Source of the DNA: Archaeoglobus sulfaticallidus PM70-1
Lineage (GTDB): Archaea; Halobacteriota; Archaeoglobi; Archaeoglobales; Archaeoglobaceae
Assembly: GCF_000385565.1 (NCBI RefSeq)
Contig: NC_021169.1
Coordinates: 1,222,571 to 1,286,570, forward strand
Reading direction: 5' to 3'
Length of the DNA: 64,000 bases
Part shown: positions 1 to 10,116 of the stretch, piece by piece
Layout of the letters: every line of letters begins with the position of its first letter
How positions within the stretch are numbered: position 1 is the stretch's first letter
The notes under the pieces: model-generated
Seen by the model: the letters and a program-made list of their open reading frames with translations, nothing else
Database searches by the model: none
What the model was told of the DNA's origin: nothing
Program-made: the position numbers and the translations under genes

Positions 1-285
1 GACAGATACAGAAAACTTATCAGAAATCAACCTTCATGGACAATAGACGCGCACATATCCAAGGATTCTTACAGATATATATATCCATCCAAAAAAGGTG
101 GTCCTGGTCCTCACAGAACAATTTCTGTGAGAGAGGCCGCGAGATTGCAAAGTTTTCCGGATACATTCATATTTCTCCCCACACTCACTCATGCTTTCAG
201 ACAGATAGGAAATTCTGTTCCGCCTCTTCTAGCAAAGGCTGTGGCCTCAGCAATACTCAGGAGTTTGGGTGGTGGTACAAGATGA
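1..285 (+). CDS. drmMII: DNA cytosine-C5 methyltransferase, C-terminal part (DISARM DrmMII-like)
   Basis: The gene enters from the left edge; frame 1 is open from base 1 to a TGA at 283-285. The 94 visible residues carry the C-terminal hallmarks of C5-cytosine methyltransferases: SVREAARLQSFPD (motif IX region) and QIGNSVPPLLAKAVA (motif X). The enzyme transfers a methyl group from S-adenosylmethionine to cytosine C5, and in class 2 DISARM it marks host DNA as self. The stop overlaps the next start (ATGA), and drmA, drmB and drmC follow, so the DrmMII role is well supported by context. The catalytic Pro-Cys motif lies outside the window. Confidence 0.9.
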   Translation, partial: DRYRKLIRNQPSWTIDAHISKDSYRYIYPSKKGGPGPHRTISVREAARLQSFPDTFIFLPTLTHAFRQIGNSVPPLLAKAVASAILRSLGGGTR

Positions 286-1025
286 AAATAGCTGATGAGG
301 TTGCAGAAGCCTTCAGAAAGGCACTGCTAAGCTGGGGTGAAAGAAATATTGTAAACTATCCGTGGAGAAAAAATAGAACACCATATCGTGTCTTGCTTGC
401 CGAAATTCTCCTTCACCGAACTCGCGCAGAACAGGTAATTCCGCTTTATAACAATTTGGTCGCTTTATGTCCTGATGCATTCTCTCTTGCAGCAATAGAC
501 AGAGGAGAACTTCACAGAATGTTAAAGTCTGCAGGATTGAGATGGAGAATAGATTTAATGCACGAAATGGCCAAAACGATTGTTGAAAGATATAATGGAG
601 AAATACCTGAGAAAAGAGAGGAACTGATGAAGCTTCCAGGAGTGAGTGAATACATTGCATCTGCTGTGAGGTGCTTTGCTTACGGTTATCCGGAGCCCCT
701 CTTAGATACCAACACGGTTAGAATTGCCGGACGAGTGTTTGACATCGAGGTAAAAGACTCATCTAGAAGAAGCAAAAAAATGAGAGAGTTTATGAGAAAT
801 CTGCTGGATACGGAGAGACCGGATGTATTCAACTATGCCATGATTGACTTTGGAAAAAAGGTTTGCAAAAAGAGAAATCCGGAATGTTTTGCATGTCCAC
901 TGTGGATGTGCAGTTACAGAATAAGAATTATTAATGATTTTTACAAAAAAGAAGGTGTGTTTTATGAGGGAGGTTTTGATAGAGGAGCTGATCAAAGAAA
1001 TTCTGGGGCCCAGAAATGGGCCTGA
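282..1025 (+). CDS. Thymine-DNA-glycosylase-like HhH-GPD protein (Mig.Mth type)
   Basis: 247 aa from the ATG at 282, which overlaps the methyltransferase stop. It has a helix-hairpin-helix (LPGVSEYIASAV, residues 119-129), a GPD Asp in LDTNTVRIAGR (Asp142), and a C-terminal iron-sulfur Cys set (Cys195, 202, 205, 210). The position that is Lys in endonuclease III is Tyr124; Mig.MthI, which removes T from G-T mismatches, also has Tyr there. Proposed role (inference): repair of G-T mismatches left by deamination of 5-methylcytosine made by the coupled methyltransferase. The last 20 codons overlap drmA in another frame. A MutY-type adenine glycosylase is the alternative, but the MutY C-terminal domain is absent. 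Confidence 0.82.
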   Translation: MKIADEVAEAFRKALLSWGERNIVNYPWRKNRTPYRVLLAEILLHRTRAEQVIPLYNNLVALCPDAFSLAAIDRGELHRMLKSAGLRWRIDLMHEMAKTIVERYNGEIPEKREELMKLPGVSEYIASAVRCFAYGYPEPLLDTNTVRIAGRVFDIEVKDSSRRSKKMREFMRNLLDTERPDVFNYAMIDFGKKVCKKRNPECFACPLWMCSYRIRIINDFYKKEGVFYEGGFDRGADQRNSGAQKWA

Positions 1026-4000
1026 AGAAGAGATGCACTGGAACCCATACAAAGAATACTTAACTGGCGTGATAGAACCTGTGAGATGTAAGAAAAAAAA
1101 GGTTCCAGATCCGGATTCCGAAGATATAACACTTTATGGAGAAAATTTTGTTTCTGAAGATGATGTCGGAGAAGAAGTGGCTCCTGTGATTGCACCAACC
1201 GAACTTGATCCCAAAACAAAACCGAAATCATTCGGGATATCTTTTTTGATTCGTGGAAGTAAGCCTGAACTCAGTATCTGTGTGACATGGGGCAGATATA
1301 AAAAAATCCAGCGTGAGGATAGAATTACTTGGAAAAGATTTCCGTACAAAGTGATTGTCAGTTTTCGTCTTGAAAGAGATTTTATGAGTTTTCCAATCTA
1401 CCAAGGAGAAGACGGCAAGATACTCCTTTACGTTCGGAGAGTGCCTCTGGATTATGATCATCAAAACGTGGTGATCACCCTCGTAAACGATCTGGAGCCT
1501 GAAAACTGCTTCGAGGAAAGAATCACGGAAGCGTGTATTTTCCAGCCTTCGATCAGAGTCAAACTTCTCGGTGATGCCAGACTTGCCCAACCCGAGATTG
1601 GGGATGACTTGATGCTTTTCCTTTACAGAAATCGGCCTGTACTTGCACGCGGTTACATGTGTTCGGCAATATGGAAGGATGTCGACTATCAGGAGTATTT
1701 CGAAAAAAAAGTGCTGTGGCCGGATGGAGTTTATTTTGAAGACTGTGCCGAATTCTTTGATTGTGATGTGAGGAGTGACTTTGTACCCCTTTACCCCAGC
1801 TCAGCCCCCAATTTTGAGTGGGACGAGGAGATGAGGAGAGAGTTCGGTGACCCTCCAGAGCTTTTTGCATACAGGTTATCGGAGATGTGGGATGAAGATG
1901 AGATCGAGAGATTTCTGGGTCCAGTTGTTGATGCTTACCGTAGATGGATCCAAAAAAATGAGAGCAGAATCAGTTCTGAACCTCTTCCGGAAAATCTTAA
2001 ACAGCTGGGTTTCCAGTTGATAGAAAATCAGAAAGAGCTGCTGAGACGAATAAAAAATGGAATTGAATTGCTTAAAAGCGATGAAGAAGCAAGATTTGCC
2101 TTCTGCTTTGCTAACAGAGTGATATGGATTCAGCACAAGTGGAAAGGGCGTGGAGAATTCAGATGGTGGCCTTTTCAGCTTGCATTCATACTGATGGTTC
2201 TTGAATCACTTGCAAATCCAGCATCAAGAGACAGAGAAAAAACCGATCTTCTGTGGATAGCCACAGGTGGTGGAAAAACAGAGGCCTATCTCGCCCTCAT
2301 GGCATTTATAATGGCTCTCAGAAGAGTGAGAGCCAGAAGGGGAAAGGCCTCAGAGAGTACAGGTGGAGGAACGGCCGTCATAACAAGATACACCCTTCGC
2401 CTGCTGACAATTCAGCAGTTCAGAAGAATACTCCGGATGGTTACAGCGGCAGAATTTTTAAGGGTGATGAGAACAGAAAAAGGTCGTGGCTGGAGGCCTG
2501 AAAAGTGTGAAATGAGTGAGGACTTTATTCTGGGCTCCACAAGGTTTTCCGCCGGTCTTTGGGTGGGCGGCGCAGTGACTCCAAACCATTTACGGAAAAA
2601 AGGGTACGCTATAGATGCGCTTATGGGGAAAGACGCGGAAGGTGAGCCTGCACAGGTCATTCGCTGTCCTGTTTGCGGTACATATCTTTCGGTTCCCAGC
2701 AGTGGGTTGCCAGAAGGAGAGAAACTCTATCTCCTTATCAGATCCGGCAAAACAGAGGAAGAAATCAAGTCTTCAATTTTATCCTTCATCGAAACCTCTG
2801 GACTTATCAGGAATTTCAGGATTTTTCATCATGGTGGAGAGTTTTTTACACTGGAAATAGAACTTGATAAAAAAATGACAGAAAATGAGGTGGATAACTT
2901 ATGGCAAGATTTGAAGGGACAAATAGCAGCAGAACTTCTCTCTTTCAGAGCCTCAAGGCCAGGATATTTTGGATGCAGGAGTGAAGTAGGCAGGAAATCA
3001 AATATTCCGAGAGATTTCGAGATCTACTGTCCAAATCCACACTGCACACTCAACACCGAAGTTGAGTACGTGGAGGGGGTACCTCTCAATCCGGATGGAA
3101 ATGGCGAGATACTTCCTGACGGGCTTGTAACAAAAGAGCATGAACATCCGTTTTCCGGCTCCAGAATGCCCATTCCAGCTCTTACAGTTGATGAGCAGAT
3201 ATATTACAGATGTCCAACCATAATTGTCTCCACCGCCGATAAAATTGCACGTATGGCTTTTGAACCACGAGCCGCATCCATATATGGTAATGTTGAAAAA
3301 TACAATGCTTACTATGGATACTACCGTAAAAACCTTCTGCCTGAAACAACTACCAAAAGTGCCGCAGATGAATCCAATTCAATTGATGTGTCTCCATTTT
3401 CACCACCTGAACTTATCGTTCAGGATGAGCTTCACCTGATAGAGGGGCCGCTGGGTAGCATGTTTGGCCTATACGAGACTGTGGTTGAAGGTCTTCAGAA
3501 TATTTCAGGAGTTAAACCAAAATACATAGCATCCACAGCAACCATAAAAGACGCGGAACTGCAGGTCAGACAGCTGTTTGCAAGGAACCTTTTCCAGTTT
3601 CCGGCATACGGCATCGATATTGAAGACAGCTTTTTTGTAAGATATCCTAGCTGGGATGCAGGATGGGACGAGAACAGACCAGGAAGGGTTTACATGGGTG
3701 TTTACTGCCCTGGCATGGGTCCACTTACTCCCCAGATAAGAATATGGGCCAGACTTCTGAAAACATGTTATGATCACAGAGACGACCCAGCGATTAAGTA
3801 CTTCTGGACCATAGTGGGGTATTTCAATGCCATCAGAGAACTTGGAGGAGGAAGAGCTCTTTACAGAGAAGACACAGTTGAAAGACTGAAGCAGATCTCA
3901 CTGGATCGCATGCGACCGGTTGATCCCGAGAACGTAGTCGAACTCTCAAGCAGAATAAGCTCAACCGAAATTCCCGTTATACTTGATGAGCTTGAGGAGG

Positions 4001-4710
4001 GAGAGAGGAGAGATCCTTCAGAAAATCCTGATGCAATTTTCACAACATCGATGTTCGGCACAGGAGTTGATGTTCCTCACCTGTCACTAATGATCGTAAA
4101 TGGGCAGCCGAAAACGACTTCTCAGTACGTTCAGGCTACTGGAAGGGTTGGAAGAGCTCATGGAGCTCTGGTTATCACATTTCTGAGAGCCGGAAGACCC
4201 AGAGATCTCAGCCATTATGAAATGTTCACTGGTTACCATCACAGGATTCATCTGGAAGTTGAACCATCTTCAGTTTCACCCTTTTCAAAAGGGTGTCTTG
4301 CCAGAGCCTCAGGGCCCGTTCTTGTATCCTTTCTCCGAAATCTTCCCAATCCCAAAGTGGTTTGGTTTGACGAATATGGCGGGAAGGAAATTCTCAATCC
4401 TGTTGCTGAAGACGACATCAAAAAATTTACTGACATCACACTCAGCAGAATCTCAAGAATAATAACGGATAACGGTACGATTAATGAACTTATAAATTAT
4501 TTCCGATCTCAGGTGGATAGATGGAAATACGTGGCTGCAAAAATAAGGGATGTGCTCAAGTTTATGGAATATTGTCTATACAGATTGCCAGAGTTCAGTG
4601 TGGTGCTGGGAGACCCTCTCCACGAAAAATCACCTTCAGTAGAGGTTGTTTACAGAAACGCTCCCCAGTCTCTCAGAGAGATTGAGGAAACAACAGGCTT
4701 TGAGGTGTGA
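964..4710 (+). CDS. drmA: DISARM helicase-domain protein DrmA
   Basis: 1248 aa. The start at 964 is chosen because a GAAGGTG ribosome site precedes it; an upstream start at 934 would deepen the overlap with the glycosylase gene. Superfamily 2 helicase signatures are present: Walker A IATGGGKTEAYLAL (GGGKT near 435-439), a DELH box in VQDELHLIEGP (821-824), and motif VI QATGRVGRAHG (about 1057-1067). The size and the neighbour drmB (DUF1998) match DrmA. It probably acts as an ATP-driven motor on invading DNA, in complex with DrmB. It lies in one operon with drmMII, the glycosylase, drmB, drmC and the drmE-like gene, with overlaps or gaps of a few bases. Confidence 0.9.
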   Translation: MREVLIEELIKEILGPRNGPEEEMHWNPYKEYLTGVIEPVRCKKKKVPDPDSEDITLYGENFVSEDDVGEEVAPVIAPTELDPKTKPKSFGISFLIRGSKPELSICVTWGRYKKIQREDRITWKRFPYKVIVSFRLERDFMSFPIYQGEDGKILLYVRRVPLDYDHQNVVITLVNDLEPENCFEERITEACIFQPSIRVKLLGDARLAQPEIGDDLMLFLYRNRPVLARGYMCSAIWKDVDYQEYFEKKVLWPDGVYFEDCAEFFDCDVRSDFVPLYPSSAPNFEWDEEMRREFGDPPELFAYRLSEMWDEDEIERFLGPVVDAYRRWIQKNESRISSEPLPENLKQLGFQLIENQKELLRRIKNGIELLKSDEEARFAFCFANRVIWIQHKWKGRGEFRWWPFQLAFILMVLESLANPASRDREKTDLLWIATGGGKTEAYLALMAFIMALRRVRARRGKASESTGGGTAVITRYTLRLLTIQQFRRILRMVTAAEFLRVMRTEKGRGWRPEKCEMSEDFILGSTRFSAGLWVGGAVTPNHLRKKGYAIDALMGKDAEGEPAQVIRCPVCGTYLSVPSSGLPEGEKLYLLIRSGKTEEEIKSSILSFIETSGLIRNFRIFHHGGEFFTLEIELDKKMTENEVDNLWQDLKGQIAAELLSFRASRPGYFGCRSEVGRKSNIPRDFEIYCPNPHCTLNTEVEYVEGVPLNPDGNGEILPDGLVTKEHEHPFSGSRMPIPALTVDEQIYYRCPTIIVSTADKIARMAFEPRAASIYGNVEKYNAYYGYYRKNLLPETTTKSAADESNSIDVSPFSPPELIVQDELHLIEGPLGSMFGLYETVVEGLQNISGVKPKYIASTATIKDAELQVRQLFARNLFQFPAYGIDIEDSFFVRYPSWDAGWDENRPGRVYMGVYCPGMGPLTPQIRIWARLLKTCYDHRDDPAIKYFWTIVGYFNAIRELGGGRALYREDTVERLKQISLDRMRPVDPENVVELSSRISSTEIPVILDELEEGERRDPSENPDAIFTTSMFGTGVDVPHLSLMIVNGQPKTTSQYVQATGRVGRAHGALVITFLRAGRPRDLSHYEMFTGYHHRIHLEVEPSSVSPFSKGCLARASGPVLVSFLRNLPNPKVVWFDEYGGKEILNPVAEDDIKKFTDITLSRISRIITDNGTINELINYFRSQVDRWKYVAAKIRDVLKFMEYCLYRLPEFSVVLGDPLHEKSPSVEVVYRNAPQSLREIEETTGFEV

Positions 4711-4714
4711 GAAT

Positions 4715-6523
4715 ATGGCGAGAGAGATCCAGCACATCAGAAGATCGCAGTTTGTTCTTACTTATGGACCTGGAGCACTAATCGAAAGTAAAAATGGACC
4801 AAGAATGATACCCTCGATAGAACACGGGCTTGGAAGTCGTTTTAAACTGCAAACTTTCGAAAGATATGAAATAACCGACAGCAGGCTTAGAATAGTCATA
4901 AAAAACCTTACGGGAAAGAATGCCAGAGTATTTTCCCTCCCAACAAACGCCGGTGAAGGAAGGCCAAACACAGAAGGAATATATCACACCTATGTGTTTC
5001 CAACTTGGAAGATATGTTACGGAAGAGAGGGAGGACATCCCAATGACACACCGGTCCTTCATAACAGTGAAAGATGTCCGGTATGCGGACGGAAAGACGA
5101 TTCTTCCGCAGTAAGGTTTGTCGCGGCCTGCATTAATGGTCATTTGGACGAGGTCGACTGGGACTACGCCGTTCATCGAGGCAGGACGTGCAAACCCCGG
5201 TACTATCTGTGGAGAGCCGAAGGAAGCTCTCTTTCAGATCTTGTTGTGGAGTGTCATGATTGTGGAAAAAAAACAACCATGAAAGAAATCTATAACATAA
5301 AGTTTAGATGCTCCGGGAGGCGCCCCGAAACGGAACATCCAAGACATTCATCCTCCGGACCATCAGTAACCGAACCGAAAAGACCCTTTGACTGCGAACG
5401 TCCAATGAGAGTCCTTCAGAGACAGTCAACGTCTCTGCGTCTTCCAGTGACGGTAACACTTCTTACAATTCCCGAGTATGACGGTACTCTACCAAACATT
5501 CTCCAGAAAACTTCCGTAGCGGCATCAATAAGGGCAATCCTGAATTCTCCTTGGAGACCCTGTGAAGGTGGTGTTGAAAAGGAAAAAATCGTTCAGTGGA
5601 TTCGTGATGCCCTTGTTTCAAATGGTATCCCTGAGGAATCGATCAGTGAAATTGAAAAATATGTTGAAACAAACGGAATATCAAAATTCTGCGAACTCTT
5701 CGAACAGCTTCACAGTGAGGACAGGAGCTTTCTTGACTTCATGTATGAAGAGCTGGAATCACTTTTGTCCGGACCCAGAACCACACAAAATTTCAGCATG
5801 GGGCCACCCGAAGAAATAAGGTCCGATCAGGCAGAAATTATCCCGGATATGAAGGTTTATCCTGTTGATATTCTCAGAACAGTTACAGCTCAAACTGGCT
5901 TTTACAGAGTGCCATATCTACCTGAAAATGGGGAAACAGCTCCTGCTCAGGTTTCCTCAGGTGTGTACCTTGATGGGGCTTTATGGTACCCTGGCTTTGA
6001 GGGGCAGGGAGAAGGAGTTTTTATAACCTTTGCGGGAGATCCGCCCGATCTATCCACTTGCACGGCCTTTGATGAATGGAAAAACTCCAGAACGGAAACA
6101 GACTTTGTGCAGACGATGTGGGGCGATGCTGTTCACGAACCTCTTTTTGTCTGGTTGCACACCCTTTCACATGCGCTGATTCTTACGTTGTCCCTGCATG
6201 CCGGGTATTCATCAGCATCCTTGAGGGAGAGGGTTTACATCAACCGGGATGCCACCAGCGGAGGAATTCTCATTTACACCACATCTCCAGGAGAGGATGG
6301 AAGCATGGGTGGTTTGACAGGCTCTCTGAAGGTGTTTCGGGAAATTTTAAGAAAATCATCTGAGAGACTGAAACTCTGTTCCAATGATCCTCTCTGTCTT
6401 GAGGTGAGAAAAACTCCTGAAAGAGTGAACGGATCTGCCTGTCACAGCTGTTTACTGATTTCTGAGACATCCTGTGAACACAGAAACATGTGGCTGGACA
6501 GACATATAATTCTTGGTGATTGA
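4715..6523 (+). CDS. drmB: DISARM DUF1998 protein DrmB
   Basis: 602 aa from the ATG at 4715, 4 bases after the drmA stop and preceded by GAGGTG. The N-terminus RRSQFVLTYGPGALIE and the C-terminus, with HTLSHALI, a TSGGILIYTTSPGEDG stretch and NGSACHSCLLISETSCE, are characteristic of DUF1998 proteins of the DrmB type. Cys pairs (CPVCG, CHDCG) in the first third suggest zinc binding. In DISARM, DrmA and DrmB form the core complex. The gene looks intact and its length is in the family range. Confidence 0.9.
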   Translation: MAREIQHIRRSQFVLTYGPGALIESKNGPRMIPSIEHGLGSRFKLQTFERYEITDSRLRIVIKNLTGKNARVFSLPTNAGEGRPNTEGIYHTYVFPTWKICYGREGGHPNDTPVLHNSERCPVCGRKDDSSAVRFVAACINGHLDEVDWDYAVHRGRTCKPRYYLWRAEGSSLSDLVVECHDCGKKTTMKEIYNIKFRCSGRRPETEHPRHSSSGPSVTEPKRPFDCERPMRVLQRQSTSLRLPVTVTLLTIPEYDGTLPNILQKTSVAASIRAILNSPWRPCEGGVEKEKIVQWIRDALVSNGIPEESISEIEKYVETNGISKFCELFEQLHSEDRSFLDFMYEELESLLSGPRTTQNFSMGPPEEIRSDQAEIIPDMKVYPVDILRTVTAQTGFYRVPYLPENGETAPAQVSSGVYLDGALWYPGFEGQGEGVFITFAGDPPDLSTCTAFDEWKNSRTETDFVQTMWGDAVHEPLFVWLHTLSHALILTLSLHAGYSSASLRERVYINRDATSGGILIYTTSPGEDGSMGGLTGSLKVFREILRKSSERLKLCSNDPLCLEVRKTPERVNGSACHSCLLISETSCEHRNMWLDRHIILGD

Positions 6524-6527
6524 TAAA

Positions 6528-6989
6528 ATGAGTGAATTTTTTATAATTACAACGGGCGAAAAATGGGTTGGATACGGATTCAGGTCGTTTCATTCAGTTG
6601 TAAATGAGATGATCAGATCTGCTGAAAGAGAAGTCGTTATGACCGTTTATGTGATGTCTGACGTGTCAGTGACAAACAGCCTGAAGAAAGCCATTGAAAG
6701 AGGCGTTTCCGTTGAGATTTTTGTATATTCTCCCCAAATTGCAATCAAACCAGAAGCTCTTCAAGAGCTTCTTAAAATGAAAAAGGAGTTCAGAAATCTC
6801 GTAATTCACAATATTGAGGATAAAATTTTGCATGCCAAGGTTCTTGTTGTGGACGGTCGAAAAGTACTGGTCGGATCGGCCAATCCAACCATGGGTGGGA
6901 TGCTGAAAAACTATGAACTTGGATTGCTTGTGGACAATGGAAAAATAGCACAAAACATTCTGATACTTCTGAGAAGGTTGTTAAAATGA
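6528..6989 (+). CDS. drmC: Phospholipase-D-like protein DrmC
   Basis: 153 aa from the ATG at 6528, 4 bases after drmB. It has a single HKD motif, HAKVLVVDGRKVLVGSANP, the signature of PLD-superfamily nucleases. One motif means an active site would need a dimer. Its place after drmA-drmB fits DrmC, the PLD component of DISARM. It is shorter than many DrmC proteins. The stop overlaps the next start (ATGA). Confidence 0.85.
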   Translation: MSEFFIITTGEKWVGYGFRSFHSVVNEMIRSAEREVVMTVYVMSDVSVTNSLKKAIERGVSVEIFVYSPQIAIKPEALQELLKMKKEFRNLVIHNIEDKILHAKVLVVDGRKVLVGSANPTMGGMLKNYELGLLVDNGKIAQNILILLRRLLK

Positions 6990-9964
6990 GGGTGTATTAT
7001 CATACCTATCCAACATGTCCCCAGTGTCATGAACCACATGCTGGTGGTTCACCTCTTGAGGAATGGGAAGACTGCATCCACTGTCCTTCCTGTGGCGCTC
7101 ATTTTTACAGATCTGTGGATCTGGTGTCGTCAGGTAGATTCCCTAGGACAATCGAAATACTGAGCAATGCTGAAGGGTGCGAGGTTCTTAATCATCTGAA
7201 AAACATGCCTCTTGTATGGAGGATCAATCCCAATCCGGTTGAAAGGGAGTATGTGTCTTGGGTAACCCAAGCTGAAAAAGGTGTTTATCTCATAACTTGG
7301 CCATGGAAAGACGTCAGATTTGTTCCGGTCCTCGTATCTGAGTTTTTAATCAGCAGACCAAAAAGTAAGGCTGTTGTTATTGGTGAGGTGTCAAAAGAAG
7401 AGAGTGGTGGGCTGATAGAATTCCCAGCTGTAGATGACGTTTTCAGAAATCTCGTGTTCATCGACTCACCGAAAACAGATTTTGAGGATCTGAAAACAGA
7501 AATCAACAGATTTAACAGAAAAATGGTCTTCAAGAAGGTTAAGGTTGTTAACTGCGTTATCAAAGAGACGAAAGGAAAAAATCAGAGGGAATTTATTTGC
7601 ACAGAAACGATCAGGAAATGTAAAAACAGCATCATAAAAGAGCTGGAAGAGACATTTGGCAAAGATGCTGTAAGGATTGTGAAATGGAAAAAACTGGATG
7701 CTCAAAAGTGGAGAGAGGACGCTCTGAATGAGGACGGATTTGTTGATATTGTGCTTGAAGAAAGACAGCAGTATTCAGCAAAAAATCTCAGATACAGGAG
7801 TCAGTGGCTCTGGGAAGTTTTATTAAATTCTCGAAAAATAAAAAGGCCCTCCAGAATTATCAAATACACAACTGTCAGGGGTAAAGATGACCTGAAAAAC
7901 TCAGCTTCCGCAAGACTTTTTTTCATATCTGCGGAAATCGATCCCGGAGATATTTTCAGAATGGTCAGTTCAATCAACCCGGATCTGGTTGTGATACAGA
8001 ATGTGGATGATTTCATAAAAGATATGGTTCTAAATGGTTCGAAAAGCATGAAATTTATCAATTTCCTGAATGAACCGCCAGAATCGGTCGTTCTTATGTT
8101 TTCGACAAATCAGGAAGCGCGGTACCTTTATGGCATTAATTACCCGAGTGAATTCAGCATTTTTGATCTGGGTGTAATACCCCACACATGGGACTGCGCA
8201 CCGGTAGTTGAAAGGGTGAAAGCACTTGGTAGTGGAGACAGTACTTATCCCTCGCCCGTTTCTTCAAACATACAGGATCTTCCTGACCAAAGAGGTATTC
8301 CAGAAGTTGAATTTATTGAATCAGAAAGCATCAGCAGTTTGGAGGAGGCTGTTAAAGAGGTAGAAAATATCTTTCAGGGAGATATGGGCAGAGACATGAT
8401 TAAATTTTTGCGTGACATGTTAAAATCACCAGTCCATCCTGCAAATCTAAGAAGGAAGGGTAAGCTCACAGGACATATTCTAACGTTCGATTACATTATG
8501 ACTCAGATATACAATATACATGGCGAAGAAAAAGCGAATGAGATTAATTCCATCGTCAAGTCAGTTTACGGAAGTGAGCCAGAAATAGGTAGCCCGATAA
8601 TGGAAAAGATATTGGAAAAAGCAAATGAATTACTTAAAAAGGAGGACTGCACAATTGGAGTGGTTGTTCACAGCCATGACGTTCGTGCCACTCGAAAAAT
8701 TCTCAAAACTCTGATCACTGGAAGCTGTGACAGACTTGTAGTATGTTCTTGGATTGATCTTCCAGAAATACTCAGGAGCAAAAGCAGTGGTGATGTTTGT
8801 TTAATAAGCACAGTCACACCACCATATTTATTTACTCTAAGTGCACCAAGAATCCAGAAAATCGCATTTATAGGTGGAAAAAAGTTCATTGAAACGGTTA
8901 CCAAGCTTGTAAAGAACAGACTTGACGAGAACCTAAGAAAGCCTCTTTACATCCTGTCAAAGGATGAATCGGCACCACCCTTGCTTAAAAAGATACAGAA
9001 AGAACTTGATCTCAGTTCCAATCAGGAAATCTTGGATTTAGCTGAAGAATTCATGTTTGAACTGGATAGCGGTATCCAAGTATCGACCCCTCAGTATGGT
9101 TACCCCTCATACCCATTAACACTTGAACCCGGCGAGAAAGCTCTGCTCGTTGTTGATTTCGATGGAAGAGGCGCATTTATTCCGCCAAACTCATCATTAC
9201 TGGTTGTTTCAGAGAACGAACTTGCTGAGATCAACACAAGTGAAATCATGGAAAAGAGCAGGAGCTCCACTCTGATTGGCAAGGAACTCATGCTTGACAG
9301 ACAGGGCCTTTATTTCTCTTTCAGATCAGATTTTATCCGGCTCATGATGGAGCACGGAGAGAGGGCGGTATTCAGGAGGGGGCCATACATCTGGAATGGT
9401 TTTGATGAACTTTTGAAAGATGCGCTCCAGTGGATTCTTCTGCTCCAGATGGCAGTTGAAAATTACTCGGAACAAATGAAAATACCGCATGAAGATACAG
9501 AGAGAAAAATTTCAGAATATCTTGCTTCTCTCGACCTTACGGCAAAAAATCCGGAGTACATCAAAAAATGGTGGAATGACTTTGAGATTGTTTTTACCAG
9601 AAAAGGGCCTGTTCCGGTATTCAGAATTGAGCACCCCCGAAGTCTGAAAGATCTGGAGAAAATCTACGCTGGACTGAGCGAACTCATACCTGATCTTGAA
9701 ATAGATCTGGAAGATGCAAGGAGATGTTATGCCGCCTCCATAATGATTCAGAGTTTCAGAAGATTGCTTGTGAAAGGTAAAATAAAAGATGTGTCTCCAA
9801 CTCTCAGAATCCTGTACAGAAAAATTGAAAGAGAGATAAAAAAGATACTGGAGAATTCAGAAAAATTCAGGGTGAGTCTGGTTTACACCGTAGAAATTTT
9901 AAGAGAAGTGCATCCTTTCAGAGTTATGGAAAACTTCAAGGATTACTGCCGGTTTATGGACTGA
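6986..9964 (+). CDS. DrmE-like large DISARM-associated protein
   Basis: 992 aa, translationally coupled to drmC. The N-terminus carries likely zinc ligands (TCPQCH at 10-15, CIHCPSCG at 30-37). I see no clear Walker A motif. The middle has an alternating strand-helix pattern typical of a P-loop fold (VVIQNVDDF, VVLMFSTNQ, RLVVCSWIDLPE), so it may be a degenerate helicase-like fold. Class 2 DISARM loci carry a large uncharacterised protein, DrmE, and the position fits. The assignment rests mainly on context; the protein could also be a different DISARM accessory. Confidence 0.6.
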   Translation: MRVYYHTYPTCPQCHEPHAGGSPLEEWEDCIHCPSCGAHFYRSVDLVSSGRFPRTIEILSNAEGCEVLNHLKNMPLVWRINPNPVEREYVSWVTQAEKGVYLITWPWKDVRFVPVLVSEFLISRPKSKAVVIGEVSKEESGGLIEFPAVDDVFRNLVFIDSPKTDFEDLKTEINRFNRKMVFKKVKVVNCVIKETKGKNQREFICTETIRKCKNSIIKELEETFGKDAVRIVKWKKLDAQKWREDALNEDGFVDIVLEERQQYSAKNLRYRSQWLWEVLLNSRKIKRPSRIIKYTTVRGKDDLKNSASARLFFISAEIDPGDIFRMVSSINPDLVVIQNVDDFIKDMVLNGSKSMKFINFLNEPPESVVLMFSTNQEARYLYGINYPSEFSIFDLGVIPHTWDCAPVVERVKALGSGDSTYPSPVSSNIQDLPDQRGIPEVEFIESESISSLEEAVKEVENIFQGDMGRDMIKFLRDMLKSPVHPANLRRKGKLTGHILTFDYIMTQIYNIHGEEKANEINSIVKSVYGSEPEIGSPIMEKILEKANELLKKEDCTIGVVVHSHDVRATRKILKTLITGSCDRLVVCSWIDLPEILRSKSSGDVCLISTVTPPYLFTLSAPRIQKIAFIGGKKFIETVTKLVKNRLDENLRKPLYILSKDESAPPLLKKIQKELDLSSNQEILDLAEEFMFELDSGIQVSTPQYGYPSYPLTLEPGEKALLVVDFDGRGAFIPPNSSLLVVSENELAEINTSEIMEKSRSSTLIGKELMLDRQGLYFSFRSDFIRLMMEHGERAVFRRGPYIWNGFDELLKDALQWILLLQMAVENYSEQMKIPHEDTERKISEYLASLDLTAKNPEYIKKWWNDFEIVFTRKGPVPVFRIEHPRSLKDLEKIYAGLSELIPDLEIDLEDARRCYAASIMIQSFRRLLVKGKIKDVSPTLRILYRKIEREIKKILENSEKFRVSLVYTVEILREVHPFRVMENFKDYCRFMD

Positions 9965-10116
9965 AAATTTGAATTTCGTAAATTTTGACCTGCAGATCTC
10001 CTTTCTGACCTGTCAAAACTCTGGGCAGGTGGATGGGCTTTAATACCATCCAGATTTCAATCTAAAACAGAATAGCCCCAAATCCCAAACTTGTTAACCA
10101 AAGAAATCAACAAAGA

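Noticed and set aside
36-281. N-terminal extension of the glycosylase gene back to position 36
   Set aside because: The same DNA encodes the conserved end of the C5-methyltransferase in frame 1, and the ATG at 282 in an ATGA overlap is the natural start.
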